Below, piece after piece: positions 7,601 through 14,583 of a stretch of 23,174 nucleotides of DNA. Position 1 is the stretch's first letter. Each line of letters starts with the position of its first letter. This stretch comes from a virus: the IMG/VR virus record IMGVR_UViG_3300032304_000815, positions 1 to 23,174 of that record; one strand, written 5' to 3'. The notes under the pieces were generated by a model. That model was not told where the DNA came from and did no database searches. It saw only the letters and a program-made list of their open reading frames with translations. Position numbers and translations under genes: made by a program.

Positions 7601-8007
7601 CAATTACACAACTACCTGGCACAGGATTGGTTGTATGGGGTCAGGAAACAAAGAGCGGTGATTCAAGTGCTAGAAATCGTGTAAACGTTGTTCGATTAGA
7701 AAACTATCTACGTACAATTTTTGCTACTATTAGTAATAGCTTCTTGTTTGAGCCAAATGATACAGTTACACGTAAATCAATTTCTACTCAGATTGAAAGC
7801 GCATTGCATAATGTATTGAGTAAGCGTGGCGTATATGACTTCTTGGTTATTTGTGATACAAGCAACAACACATCAAGTACTATTGCCAACAATCAACTAT
7901 ACGTTGATGTTGCAGTAGAGCCAATGCGTGATGTTGAGTTTATTTACATTCCTATTGCGTTGTATAATCCGGGAACAGTGGCTAGCCTAGGCGCAGCTAA
8001 CACCTAA
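4675..8007 (+). CDS. gp18: Tail sheath protein, gp18-like, greatly enlarged
   Basis: At 1110 residues it is far longer than T4 gp18 (659). The ends carry the sheath core. The N-terminus is MALVSPGILISINDQSQYV with SVPLVVLATAQDKTYN. The last 150 residues include NVVRLENYLRTIFATISNSF, FEPND, and DVAVEPMRDVEFIYIPIALY, the C-terminal domain joining sheath subunits. The protein polymerises around the tail tube and contracts during DNA injection. Between about residues 128 and 681 lie insertions. Short modules with a (D)GS-L/I-W start and a later YN/W pair are at about 128, 371, 587 and 651. Two related domains are at about 257-340 and 470-555. These would decorate the tail surface. A late box and Shine-Dalgarno precede it, and gp19 follows 33 bases downstream. 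Confidence 0.93.
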   Translation: MALVSPGILISINDQSQYVNSNVGSVPLVVLATAQDKTYNGGSAVGTSKANAGKLMSFTSQRDLVTAMGTPTFELSSAGTPVNASERNEYGLLAAYSALGLGNRLFAIRADVDLEQLKGTSVRPAGEVADGTYWLDLANTEFGISVLNRVTDTFSQVSPLLITDKTQVQNVTYDGTQDVPTPLSSVGQQGTYALVFVDDTGATANIVRLFYKATKVNAYAGTGSDLVNTWIQVGSTEWAYSNPITQGTETSPTFITGSLYTCTINAVTVSATGITTVAQFAAAINTANIPGVRAASIDGQLALFATAAARSNNITADGKVVLSDGTNTPLDNCGITVLTSPNGYFCPEFFYGTYSQSPAGGWYTYDTAPRPTGSIWWKTTTIGGGYSPVLKKYNAGLKEWVSVTTPLYIDPADAIYALDPIGGGVNIAKDQLVTLISPVDTTANSLQFFVQQKSGALEVTGAVPTSSILGSFTLFPTSPGSNTFASGVSIEIPAPNNASSFVEAILNAGIPHVSARLNSNGSITLIHSTGGSIVLQNDISDTAIEDAGFVVSASPYILNSNDQTLLTNFVAITAAINYSTETPYATPTDGSLWYYSNLADVDIMINNNGWKGYTQPSPDVRGYDLTATDPNGVIISATRPTSQSDGMTALAAGDLWLNSSDVINYPNLSRWTGSVWVSIDNTDHISNNGIIFADARWDTDGTTDPVSDALPSVASLLDSNYVDLDAPDWRLYPRGTLLFNTRRSGYNVKKFVKNYFNPTSFPPASAGNNPAFYPTSTPSATDAWVTDSGLNERGVMNAGAAAQRSIVVAALKSAIDSNTDVLDANYQFNLLVAPGYPELIPNLVTLNDNRGATAFVIGDTPMTLAPTATALTAWNSNADGNGLATSSAYLGVYYPAGLTNDLAGNRVAVPASHAILRTFLYNDNVSYQWFAPAGVNRGLVSNLNDIGYVNAQTGAFIHNGVNQGLRDTLYTLSINPITQLPGTGLVVWGQETKSGDSSARNRVNVVRLENYLRTIFATISNSFLFEPNDTVTRKSISTQIESALHNVLSKRGVYDFLVICDTSNNTSSTIANNQLYVDVAVEPMRDVEFIYIPIALYNPGTVASLGAANT

Positions 8008-8014
8008 GATAACA

Positions 8015-8022
8015 GATAAATA
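8015..8022 (+). promoter_or_regulatory. Late promoter box GATAAATA for the tail tube gene
   Basis: GATAAATA lies 18 bases before the gp19 ATG, with an AGGAG Shine-Dalgarno at 8030-8034 between them. It would give gp19 its own late transcript besides read-through from gp18. Confidence 0.7.
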
Positions 8023-8040
8023 AGAATACAGGAGAATAAC

Positions 8041-8655
8041 ATGGCCGTAGCAAGTTTAAGCAAATTTACAGTTCCATTAGCGAACAACCAGAGCGCAGAC
8101 AGTCAAGGTCTGTTGATGCCAAAGTTAAAGTATCGCTTCCGTGCGAGCTTTACCAACTTTGGTGTTACAAATCAGACAAACGAATTGACAAAACAAATCA
8201 TTGACATCAAGCGTCCTAATGTAACTTTCCCGGTTCAGACAATTGACGTATACAACTCAAAGGTATACTTCCAGGGCAAGCCAGAATGGCAAGAAACAAC
8301 AGTTAACCTACGCGACGACGCCAGTGGCTCAGTTAGTAAGTTGGTTGGTGAGCAAATTCAGAAACAATTTGACTTCCTTGAGCAAAGTAGTGCACCAGCA
8401 GGCATTAACTACAAATTCCAAATGGTATTTGAAATACTCGACGGTGGCAACGGAAACACACTTCCAACAGTTCTTGAAGCATGGGAACTTGATGGTTGCT
8501 TCCTAAGTGCTGTAGACTACGGTGATATGGCGTATAACAGTAATGATGCAGTTCAAATTGCATTGACTGTTAAGTTTGACAATGCTATCCAAACAATTGG
8601 CGGCGGAGTTGGTCGTACAGTAGTTAGTCAGACACCTGGCGACTCAGTGAACTAA
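8041..8655 (+). CDS. gp19: Tail tube protein, gp19-like
   Basis: The 204-residue protein (T4 gp19 has 163) lies directly after the sheath gene as in T4. The recognisable features are MPKLKYRFRASFTNFG near the N-terminus, IIDIKRPNVTFP followed by VYNSKVYFQGKPEWQ, and, near the C-terminus, a WELDGCFLSAVDYGDMAYNS stretch followed by VQIALTVKFDNA. This is the tube fold of stacked beta strands that forms the inner DNA channel of the contractile tail. A strong AGGAG Shine-Dalgarno 6 bases before the ATG and its own late box match the high copy number needed. An intrinsic terminator lies 21 bases after the stop. Confidence 0.92.
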   Translation: MAVASLSKFTVPLANNQSADSQGLLMPKLKYRFRASFTNFGVTNQTNELTKQIIDIKRPNVTFPVQTIDVYNSKVYFQGKPEWQETTVNLRDDASGSVSKLVGEQIQKQFDFLEQSSAPAGINYKFQMVFEILDGGNGNTLPTVLEAWELDGCFLSAVDYGDMAYNSNDAVQIALTVKFDNAIQTIGGGVGRTVVSQTPGDSVN

Positions 8656-8675
8656 TTCAAATTGGTTGATAAAAC

Positions 8676-8703
8676 AAACCTGGATTAAAACCCAGGTTTT
8701 TTT
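8676..8703 (+). terminator. Rho-independent terminator after the tail tube gene
   Basis: AAACCTGG (8676-8683) pairs with CCAGGTTT (8692-8699) around an 8-base loop, followed by T residues to 8703. It ends the gp18-gp19 unit and insulates the next gene, whose late box begins five bases later. Confidence 0.85.
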
Positions 8704-8707
8704 ACGG

Positions 8708-8715
8708 GCTAAATA
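8708..8715 (+). promoter_or_regulatory. Late box GCTAAATA, leaderless spacing (tube-baseplate gene)
   Basis: GCTAAATA is followed by TTAGT and the ATG at 8721. The predicted transcript starts at the ATG. The upstream terminator leaves this as the probable sole source of transcript for the gene. Confidence 0.75.
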
Positions 8716-8720
8716 TTAGT

Positions 8721-10157
8721 ATGGCACAGTATAAAACACTTAATGATGGGTCCGTCGGTACAGTAACCTTGCGTGATTATCGCCATGCGGCCCGCATCTT
8801 CTCAGACGACAATTATCGGTTAAGTCCCAAGTACGGTTTTCTCTTTTATGTTGAATTTGATTTCAATCCACTGATTACAGCAATCAGTAATCAAGCTACG
8901 CAAGAGCTAGGCATGATTGTTAAAAGTGTTAGCCTGCCAAAGTTTACCATTGATACCAAGACTCACAATGCTTACAATCGCAAGAACATAGTACAAAATA
9001 AAATTAATTACGACCCAGTTAATATCAGCTTCCATGACGACCAGAGTGATAATGTACGACAGTTCTGGTACGACTACTACAGTTATTTTTATCGTGATCC
9101 GGACTATGCTGATGCTACATATTCAGCGCCACACAAATATCAAAGTCGCCCAAGTTTTGATTGGGGCTACACACCACGTCCGGCTGTGGGCCGTTCGGTA
9201 TCAACCGACGTACAACCTTATCAATACATACAGGCAATTCGTATCTACAGTCTTTATCAACAAAACTTTAGTGAGTATGAATTAATTAATCCTACCATTA
9301 CCAGTTTTAAACATGGCGATCATGCCAATGGAGAAAATAATTTTTTAGAACACCAGATGAGTCTACAGTTTGAAACTGTAAAATACAAAACTGGTTACGT
9401 AACAAGAAGTACTGCTGGCGGATTCATTGACTTACACTACGACAACGTGGAAAGTCCTAATCCTACAGAATTCAACAAGGGTGAAAGACCACCAAACTCA
9501 TACCCAGATAATATTGTAGATTTGGCCAGTGCTCAAACCACTGTGAACCCATATGCCGATGTTGGTCTTGCTGCAACTTCACCATCACTGACTGGTTCAT
9601 TTAGTAATGCACTCAGCGGATCGTTGGTTGGGGCGATTGGCGGAGGCGGATTAAACGTTGGCGGATTTAGCATACCAAGCCTTGGTAGTTTGAATCAAGG
9701 GATTCCTAGCACGGCTGCACTGAGTCAACAAATACAAGCTCGTACTTTACAATTAATTGGGTCCAGTGCCAGTAGTTTGGCCAATGGTGTAGTTGGTGGC
9801 ATAGCATCGGGACTCGGGCCCAGTGGAAACAGTCTGATTAAACTGGCCGCTGGCGCAATCGTCAATCCACAAGGTACCTTACGCACAATAGAAAATGCTG
9901 CCATTGGCTACGCCAGTGGCTTGGCAACCAATTATGTCAGCGGTAAGGTAACAGAATTAAGTGCTGAAATATCAGGTCAGCTCAGCGGATTTGTTTCAGA
10001 AAATATCACAGGGCCATTGAGTCAGGCATTTGGTGATGCCAGCAGTTATCTAACCAATCAATTCTACGATACCTTTGGTGATGCCACTGGTGCCCTAGGC
10101 ATTGATACAATAGGAGATGCTTTTGGAACAGATCTTGCTGGAAGCTTTGACTTTTAA
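8721..10157 (+). CDS. Tube-baseplate junction protein, gp48/gp54-like
   Basis: The first 260 of 478 residues match the pattern I recall for tail-tube initiator or cap proteins of aquatic T4-like phages. They contain TLRDYRHAARIFSDDNYRLS, MIVKSVSLPKFTIDTKTHNAYN, then NISFHDDQSDNVRQFWYDYY, SEYELINPTITSFKHGDHAN and a GGFIDLHYD strand. In T4, gp48 and gp54 (a tube-like fold) sit on the baseplate hub and start tube growth. I cannot tell which of the two this is; T4 gp54 has 320 residues. The C-terminal 200 residues are rich in G, S and A with short hydrophobic repeats (VGAIGGGG, SIPSLGSL, GVVGGIASGLGPSGN), unlike the T4 proteins. It has a leaderless late promoter, and the next gene follows 3 bases after the stop. 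Confidence 0.75.
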   Translation: MAQYKTLNDGSVGTVTLRDYRHAARIFSDDNYRLSPKYGFLFYVEFDFNPLITAISNQATQELGMIVKSVSLPKFTIDTKTHNAYNRKNIVQNKINYDPVNISFHDDQSDNVRQFWYDYYSYFYRDPDYADATYSAPHKYQSRPSFDWGYTPRPAVGRSVSTDVQPYQYIQAIRIYSLYQQNFSEYELINPTITSFKHGDHANGENNFLEHQMSLQFETVKYKTGYVTRSTAGGFIDLHYDNVESPNPTEFNKGERPPNSYPDNIVDLASAQTTVNPYADVGLAATSPSLTGSFSNALSGSLVGAIGGGGLNVGGFSIPSLGSLNQGIPSTAALSQQIQARTLQLIGSSASSLANGVVGGIASGLGPSGNSLIKLAAGAIVNPQGTLRTIENAAIGYASGLATNYVSGKVTELSAEISGQLSGFVSENITGPLSQAFGDASSYLTNQFYDTFGDATGALGIDTIGDAFGTDLAGSFDF

Positions 10158-10160
10158 ATT

Positions 10161-10547
10161 ATGAACAATCAAATCTCTACCGCAACCAATCTGCAAGGTC
10201 CAGACCTTTCAAATACAGCCAACGACGCTAGAAAATATTTTAATAACTTTTACACCATAGACTTTAATGTCAGTGCCGGAGCCAACGATGCAATGATTGG
10301 TTTCTTTGAGCAATATACAAAAAACAAAACAGCCGCGAAGAATTTGGCTGCCGCGGTGTTGTACACAGCAGTGGCACAAAACCTAAATCCATTGCAAGTG
10401 TTAAGCGATTTTCAATCATTGCCCAAAGGACAACTCGATAACTTTTTAGTAGCATTCTTAAATATTAACCGAGCACCAACTAGTGTGATTGGTACTAAAA
10501 GTTCAGTAAAAACAAACCCATATGTTACAAGATCAATATTGCTATGA
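10161..10547 (+). CDS. Conserved T4-like phage protein, 128 aa, probably virion assembly
   Basis: The 128-residue protein contains FYTIDFNVSAGANDAMIGFF, a helical middle (AAKNLAAAVLYTAVAQ), then NPLQVLSDFQSLPKGQLDNF and FLNINRAPTSVIGTK. I recall this last pattern (L-N-N-R-TS-G) from a conserved unknown of cyanophages and pelagiphages that sits in the tail and baseplate gene block. No catalytic motif, signal peptide or membrane segment is seen. It lies 3 bases after the tube-baseplate gene and overlaps the gp4 start by ATGA, so it is probably translated by coupling; no Shine-Dalgarno is visible. A structural or assembly role is inferred from position only. Confidence 0.8.
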   Translation: MNNQISTATNLQGPDLSNTANDARKYFNNFYTIDFNVSAGANDAMIGFFEQYTKNKTAAKNLAAAVLYTAVAQNLNPLQVLSDFQSLPKGQLDNFLVAFLNINRAPTSVIGTKSSVKTNPYVTRSILL

Positions 10548-10975
10548 GTAAATACGCCCAAGGCAAATTTCAATTATTAAATCCAACAAAATATGTAGGA
10601 AATAAACAACCAACGTATCGTTCAAGTTGGGAATATGTGTTCATGCAATTTTGTGACCAAAATCCCAACGTGCTACAATGGGCCAGCGAAGCAGTACGTA
10701 TCAACTACAAAAATCCCTTGACAGGTAAGAACACTATATATGTTCCTGACTTTTTGATTACCTATGGAGATGCCACAGGCAAACAACACGCTGAGTTGGT
10801 TGAAGTTAAGCCCAAGAAAGAAACCACGTTAGAAGGTGCCAAAAACATACGTGACCAAGCCAGTGCTATTCTTAACATGGCAAAATGGGAGGCCGCTCGT
10901 GCCTGGTGCAAAGCCCACGGACTAACATTTAGAGTGGTAACCGAAGACATGATTTTCCATCAAGGTCGGAAGTAA
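10544..10975 (+). CDS. gp4: Head completion nuclease-fold protein, T4 gp4-like
   Basis: The 143-residue protein aligns by eye along its length with T4 gp4 (150 aa). Shared blocks are YRSSWEYVFMQF (25-36), NPNVLQWASEAVRI, YVPDFLITY (66-74), ELVEVKPKKET (84-94), and at the C-terminus WEAARAWCKAHGLTFRVVTED. The PD...ExK arrangement (D69, E87, K89) with E30 is the core of the PD-(D/E)XK nuclease fold. In T4, gp4 (also called gp50) is needed to finish filled heads for tail joining, and its nuclease activity is thought to act on DNA ends. The start overlaps the stop of the preceding gene (ATGA), so translation is coupled. Confidence 0.9.
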   Translation: MSKYAQGKFQLLNPTKYVGNKQPTYRSSWEYVFMQFCDQNPNVLQWASEAVRINYKNPLTGKNTIYVPDFLITYGDATGKQHAELVEVKPKKETTLEGAKNIRDQASAILNMAKWEAARAWCKAHGLTFRVVTEDMIFHQGRK

Positions 10976-10994
10976 TACCAATAAATATTGGTAT
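10975..10994 (+). promoter_or_regulatory. 20-base palindrome containing a late box at the small terminase start
   Basis: ATACCAATAAATATTGGTAT is a perfect inverted repeat with 9-base arms around AA. It includes the late box AATAAATA (10980-10987) and the first two bases of the ATG at 10993. The box-to-ATG distance is 5 bases, predicting a leaderless transcript. In RNA reading through from gp4, the repeat would fold and pair the start codon. Confidence 0.75.
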
Positions 10995-11487
10995 GACTAA
11001 AAAATTAGAATCACTTTTTAATCTTCCTCCGTCTGCCGACTCGGAAGATACCACCCCAGAACAAGCTAACGATTTTATTCGAGACAATAGAGATTTAATC
11101 ACCGAAGTAGATGCTGCTATCAGCAAGATTGACATAGCACTTCCTACTGTGCGTGACTTAGAAACTGGCGATGCTGAACTGGATGAACTAGCAACACTGG
11201 CCAAAGAAAAAGCCGAAGACCTCATTGATTTGGGTATGAACGTAGAACCGCGTTTTAGTGGTGTTATACTACAGACAGCTGGTGTGATGTTGGGGCATGC
11301 TATTACAGCCAAAACTGCCAAACTAGATAAGAAATTACGCATGGTCAGTTTACAGCTACAGAAAGCTCGATTAGATCATCAAATTAAAAAAGATACCAAA
11401 GACCCTGCTGAAGAAGCGGTAGAAGGACAGGGCGTAGTGCTAGATCGCAATGAATTACTAAAACAGATCTTAGCCAAGAAAGACTAA
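10993..11487 (+). CDS. gp16: Small terminase subunit candidate, gp16-like
   Basis: The product is 164 residues, the same length as T4 gp16. The layout also fits: an acidic N-terminal arm (about 1-55), a central helical hairpin (about 67-130, including AEDLIDLGMNVEPRFSGVIL and QTAGVMLGHAITAKTAKLDK), and a variable tail. In T4 the gp16 central coiled coil assembles into rings that recognise concatemer DNA and stimulate the gp17 motor. Sequence identity to T4 is low, so the call rests on length, helical pattern and the neighbourhood of gp4 and gp17. Unlike T4, genes 16 and 17 are not adjacent here; five genes lie between. It has a leaderless late promoter within a 20-base palindrome. Alternative: another helical packaging or scaffold protein. 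Confidence 0.6.
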   Translation: MTKKLESLFNLPPSADSEDTTPEQANDFIRDNRDLITEVDAAISKIDIALPTVRDLETGDAELDELATLAKEKAEDLIDLGMNVEPRFSGVILQTAGVMLGHAITAKTAKLDKKLRMVSLQLQKARLDHQIKKDTKDPAEEAVEGQGVVLDRNELLKQILAKKD

Positions 11488-11490
11488 ATA
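11483..11490 (+). promoter_or_regulatory. Late promoter box ACTAAATA for the 195-aa gene
   Basis: ACTAAATA overlaps the TAA stop of the small terminase gene and lies 21 bases before the ATG at 11512. A TAGGAAT Shine-Dalgarno (around 11500) falls between them, giving a leadered late transcript. Confidence 0.7.
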
Positions 11491-11511
11491 CTACAATATA
11501 GGAATATTAAG

Positions 11512-12099
11512 ATGCTAAAGCCATTCCAATCATACATTTATGAACTAAACAAGCCAAGTGAGTTCCGCATTAAACTAGCGGGCATTAATCCCACCGGCGA
11601 AGTTATGGACCGTATTAAAAACGCTCTTGAAGCATATCAGCTTGAGAGTGTAAGTGCAGTAAAAAGCCTGCCAATCCAGGAACACCGCGAATTCCCACAG
11701 TGGGGCGGTCCTTGTGAGTGCTGGCAATTTGACGTTACAGTTGCTTACCCAACAACAACAACAGTCATACGTCAGTTGATCAAAGAACGTGCTCAACTGA
11801 CTCTGGATTGTATTTGTGTACGTAATTTACACGAAGAAGAATATACCAGCGAAGCTGAATCGCGCGGTAAAGATCATGAAGGTGCGATCCTGACTGATGG
11901 CGAATTAAAAGCCGACGAAGGTGGCCAAGAACTAGCAGGACAAAGCCGCATTGGCAGTTTATTAAAAGAATTAGAATCACGTCAATTTGAATTTGCTCAA
12001 GACAGTAACGAAGCAGGCAAGACAACAAACGATGCACCACAGGGCGAATCGAGTCCGGTTGGCACACATCAAAATAAAGTTTATAAAGCAAAAGGTTAA
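11512..12099 (+). CDS. Conserved T4-like phage protein, 195 aa, possible ferredoxin-like fold
   Basis: The N-terminal 105 residues look like beta-alpha-beta units: SEFRIKLAGINPTGEVMDRI, then NALEAYQLESVSAVKSLPIQ, and a second set with CWQFDVTVAYPTTTTVIRQL. I recall this pattern from conserved unknowns of aquatic T4-like phages that sit among head and packaging genes. After about residue 110 the protein becomes acidic and low in complexity, with a helix near SLLKELESRQFEFAQ and a hydrophilic tail ending KVYKAKG. No catalytic motif is apparent. It has a leadered late promoter. The 708-aa gene follows 4 bases after the stop, so the two are probably co-translated. The function is unknown; a head-associated role is inferred from place and timing. 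Confidence 0.8.
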   Translation: MLKPFQSYIYELNKPSEFRIKLAGINPTGEVMDRIKNALEAYQLESVSAVKSLPIQEHREFPQWGGPCECWQFDVTVAYPTTTTVIRQLIKERAQLTLDCICVRNLHEEEYTSEAESRGKDHEGAILTDGELKADEGGQELAGQSRIGSLLKELESRQFEFAQDSNEAGKTTNDAPQGESSPVGTHQNKVYKAKG

Positions 12100-12103
12100 G
12101 ACA

Positions 12104-14230
12104 ATGAGCAAGAATCATCCACACGACAATATCTATAGCATCCTTGGAAAGTTAGAAGCCCTAAAGCCAACACCAGAAGAGAAACGTTTCGCTCTTGTAA
12201 AAGAAATTCGTGAAAGCGTCGAAGCACAAGGTTCCATATTGGAAGGTGTAGACGCTGTTGAAGCTAAACTAGCTCGCCAATTTGCTGAAGCTAAAAAGGC
12301 CAAGCCAGACTTCTTGGATCTCGACGGCGACAAAAACGAAAAAGAGACAATGAAGCAAGCTGCCAAAGATAAAATTGAAGAGAAGGCCGTTAGCCAAGCT
12401 CAACAAAAGTTCATGGGTATGGTTCATGCTGCACAAAAAGGCTCTGAGGCCGCAAGCCCGGCCGTGGCTAAAGTTGCCAAGTCAATGGGCAAGAAAGATG
12501 CCGCGGACTTTGCCGCCACCAAGCACAAAGGTTTGCCACAACACGTTGGGGAAGGCACATGCAACGAATGTGGTATGACCGAAGGCACCTGCGAACACAC
12601 CATGCGTGAAGACATGAGTCGTGCAGCCAAAGGCTATGAGAAGTATGGCAAAAAAGGCATGCAAGCACTAGCCAAGGCCGGTCGTGATGGTGCCAGCGAA
12701 GAAGAATTAGATACAATTCGTGACAAGCACGATCAATACAACGAAGCCGCTGAAGAATGTTGTTGCAAAGAATTAGGACAAAAAGAGTGTCCGGTTCATT
12801 GCGATGACGAACCAAGAGCTAATGTCAAAGAAGCAGAAACAACACATACCGGTGGTGAAAAAGTCTCAACTAACAAAGGTATTATACATAAAAGTAAAGC
12901 CACAGTTGACACAGAAAAATTATTGAGTCGTGGTGATGTAACAGATCCTGATGCAGATGATGCACCAGCTGCCAGCACAGAAAAGAAAGGTCGCGGTCGT
13001 CCAAAGATGGCTGACAAAGATCGTTCACAAGCTAGTATGCCATGGGGCGGCAAGCCACCCAAGGACACGTACAAACACCAGAAAGGTGCTTACGTACACA
13101 AGATAGCCGAAAGTCGTATTATGGACGAGTCCGGCGAGACACTGGATCATGTACTAAATCGTTTTAAATTTGAAGTTAAACAATTCGAACAAGGCGGCGA
13201 GCTAGATCAAGACCTGTACGAAGCATTGTTTGATTACTACAGTGACAGCGGCGAAATGCCATATGGCACAGCCAAGGCACGCACAGGCGACCCATATGAG
13301 TGGGTAGCGAAAAACTTAGAAAGTCATTTAAACGGTGGCGGCGTTGTTGGTGGTGCTCAAGAAGAAGATCCACTGTTAACACGCGAAGCTGGAATTCCGG
13401 GCAACGTTCCTGCAGAACAAATTCCGGGCAAAGAAGATTTACTACGCGGCAAAGGTCGCAGTTACTACGAAGAGGAAGTAACAATGGAAGACGAATTAAA
13501 TGAACTAGCACGTCTAGCTGGTATACACACAGATGAAGGCAATGCATTCACAGGTAAACTGAAGAATACAGCCAAAGGTGAAAAATTTAATCTAGATGGC
13601 AAAGAGTACACAGATACAAGCACCTTGGATGAAGAACCAAACGAAGGCAATGCATTTGGCGCTGCAGTTGCTAAAGCCAAAGCTGATGGTGTACAACCTG
13701 GCGAAAAGATCCAAGTTGGTGGCAAGGCATATCCGGTCAAAGAAAGTATTAGCGGTTCCAGTGAGTCACACCCACAGGGCGATTTTAATATCAATACTAG
13801 TATGAGTAGCAATGGTGACAAAAACGTTACTGTCACAGCCACAGGAGATCATGCCGGCGAACTGCTACAGATGTTGCGTATTGCTGGTCTAGGCGGCGGC
13901 GCCAAAGCACAAGAACTACAACCACAGATGACTCAGGCACCAGAAGTTGTAATGATCGACGAACCAATGCAAGAAGTAGTAGCCGACGAAGGTGCCGAAC
14001 TAGCCAATGCACCTGATCCACAATACATGTCGATGAGAGGATCCACCATGGGTCCCGGCGAAGGCGATGCTGGCGAGAAACAGATGAATCCAGACCGTCC
14101 AACATTTAAGAATGGCGACAATGCATTAAGCAATCCTCCAGCAAGAGGTAAAGACGTACTTAAAGCTGTAGCTGCATTGGAATCCAAATTGGCTGCCGAA
14201 TACGAAAGTATTAAAAAAATCTCTAAATGA
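12104..14230 (+). CDS. Large mosaic acidic/lysine-rich phage protein, 708 aa, possibly head-internal
   Basis: I chose the ATG at 12104 (MSKNHPHDNIYSILGKLEAL), with AAAGG at 12091-12095; an in-frame ATG upstream lies deep inside the previous gene. Visible parts: a DLDGDKNEKE acidic loop (72-81) resembling an EF-hand; Cys clusters C153/C156/C163 with H165 and C219-221/C229/C233; an AT-hook-like GRGRPK (296-301); a KIAES segment (near 334) followed by a conserved GEMPYGTAKARTGDPYEW block; two EGNAF...GEK...GK.Y repeats (478-513, 514-548); and LAG motifs (461-475, 587-596). Most of the chain is hydrophilic and likely disordered. It resembles head-core or internal proteins in composition, but the role is inferred. 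It overlaps the next gene by ATGA. Confidence 0.8.
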   Translation: MSKNHPHDNIYSILGKLEALKPTPEEKRFALVKEIRESVEAQGSILEGVDAVEAKLARQFAEAKKAKPDFLDLDGDKNEKETMKQAAKDKIEEKAVSQAQQKFMGMVHAAQKGSEAASPAVAKVAKSMGKKDAADFAATKHKGLPQHVGEGTCNECGMTEGTCEHTMREDMSRAAKGYEKYGKKGMQALAKAGRDGASEEELDTIRDKHDQYNEAAEECCCKELGQKECPVHCDDEPRANVKEAETTHTGGEKVSTNKGIIHKSKATVDTEKLLSRGDVTDPDADDAPAASTEKKGRGRPKMADKDRSQASMPWGGKPPKDTYKHQKGAYVHKIAESRIMDESGETLDHVLNRFKFEVKQFEQGGELDQDLYEALFDYYSDSGEMPYGTAKARTGDPYEWVAKNLESHLNGGGVVGGAQEEDPLLTREAGIPGNVPAEQIPGKEDLLRGKGRSYYEEEVTMEDELNELARLAGIHTDEGNAFTGKLKNTAKGEKFNLDGKEYTDTSTLDEEPNEGNAFGAAVAKAKADGVQPGEKIQVGGKAYPVKESISGSSESHPQGDFNINTSMSSNGDKNVTVTATGDHAGELLQMLRIAGLGGGAKAQELQPQMTQAPEVVMIDEPMQEVVADEGAELANAPDPQYMSMRGSTMGPGEGDAGEKQMNPDRPTFKNGDNALSNPPARGKDVLKAVAALESKLAAEYESIKKISK

Positions 14231-14583
14231 AAATAGTTGAAGTCATTGCAGAGTCAAAATTTAGAAAAACGACTCAGTTGGCGTTGAGCAACTTAGAAAG
14301 TTGGCCCGACACCTACAATGACCCATATCTGGCATATCGGTTTGGTTTGGCATTAGCGGCTGCACCAAACATCCATGTTGACATCGAAGGTCCAACTGGC
14401 CCCGAGACAACCACCCTGGCTTACAGTGATGCTGACGAAGAAATCGTAAACACAGCCGCAGCACATTTAGGTATGAAAAGTCGTAATAACACCGGCCGCG
14501 GCAGCAAAGAACATCCGCTGGTCAACAAACAGAGTGTAGTCAACGCAGTTGGTCCCGTGACCCTTAGATCTAAAAACAAATGA
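14227..14583 (+). CDS. Conserved 118-aa phage protein with capsid-targeting-like N-terminus
   Basis: The N-terminus MKIVEVIAES resembles the T4 capsid-targeting sequence MKTYQEFIAEA of internal proteins I-III, which the prohead protease gp21 cuts after IAE (consensus L/I-x-E). The next part, ALSNLESWPDTY then DPYLAYRFGLALAAAPN, resembles a conserved unknown of aquatic T4-like phages that starts with a similar MKI..VI.E peptide. The tail is basic and hydrophilic (KSRNNTGRGSKEH, LRSKNK). Translation is coupled at both ends by ATGA overlaps with its neighbours, and no Shine-Dalgarno is seen. The sequence supports the N-terminal peptide match directly; packaging into the head is inference. Confidence 0.75.
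   Translation: MKIVEVIAESKFRKTTQLALSNLESWPDTYNDPYLAYRFGLALAAAPNIHVDIEGPTGPETTTLAYSDADEEIVNTAAAHLGMKSRNNTGRGSKEHPLVNKQSVVNAVGPVTLRSKNK

Noticed and set aside
4675-8007. Tail sheath length as a frameshift or fusion artefact
   Set aside because: The frame is open throughout, the sheath N- and C-terminal cores are both present once, and the extra length is explained by internal modules.
11987-12103. Upstream in-frame ATG for the 708-aa protein
   Set aside because: It lies within the coding frame of the 195-aa protein by more than 110 bases, and a good AAAGG site precedes the ATG at 12104.
11780-12815. Long open frames on the minus strand opposite the 195-aa and 708-aa genes
   Set aside because: They lack Shine-Dalgarno, promoter or family signature, are rich in His/Arg/Leu/Cys as expected for reverse frames, and the forward frames are well supported.
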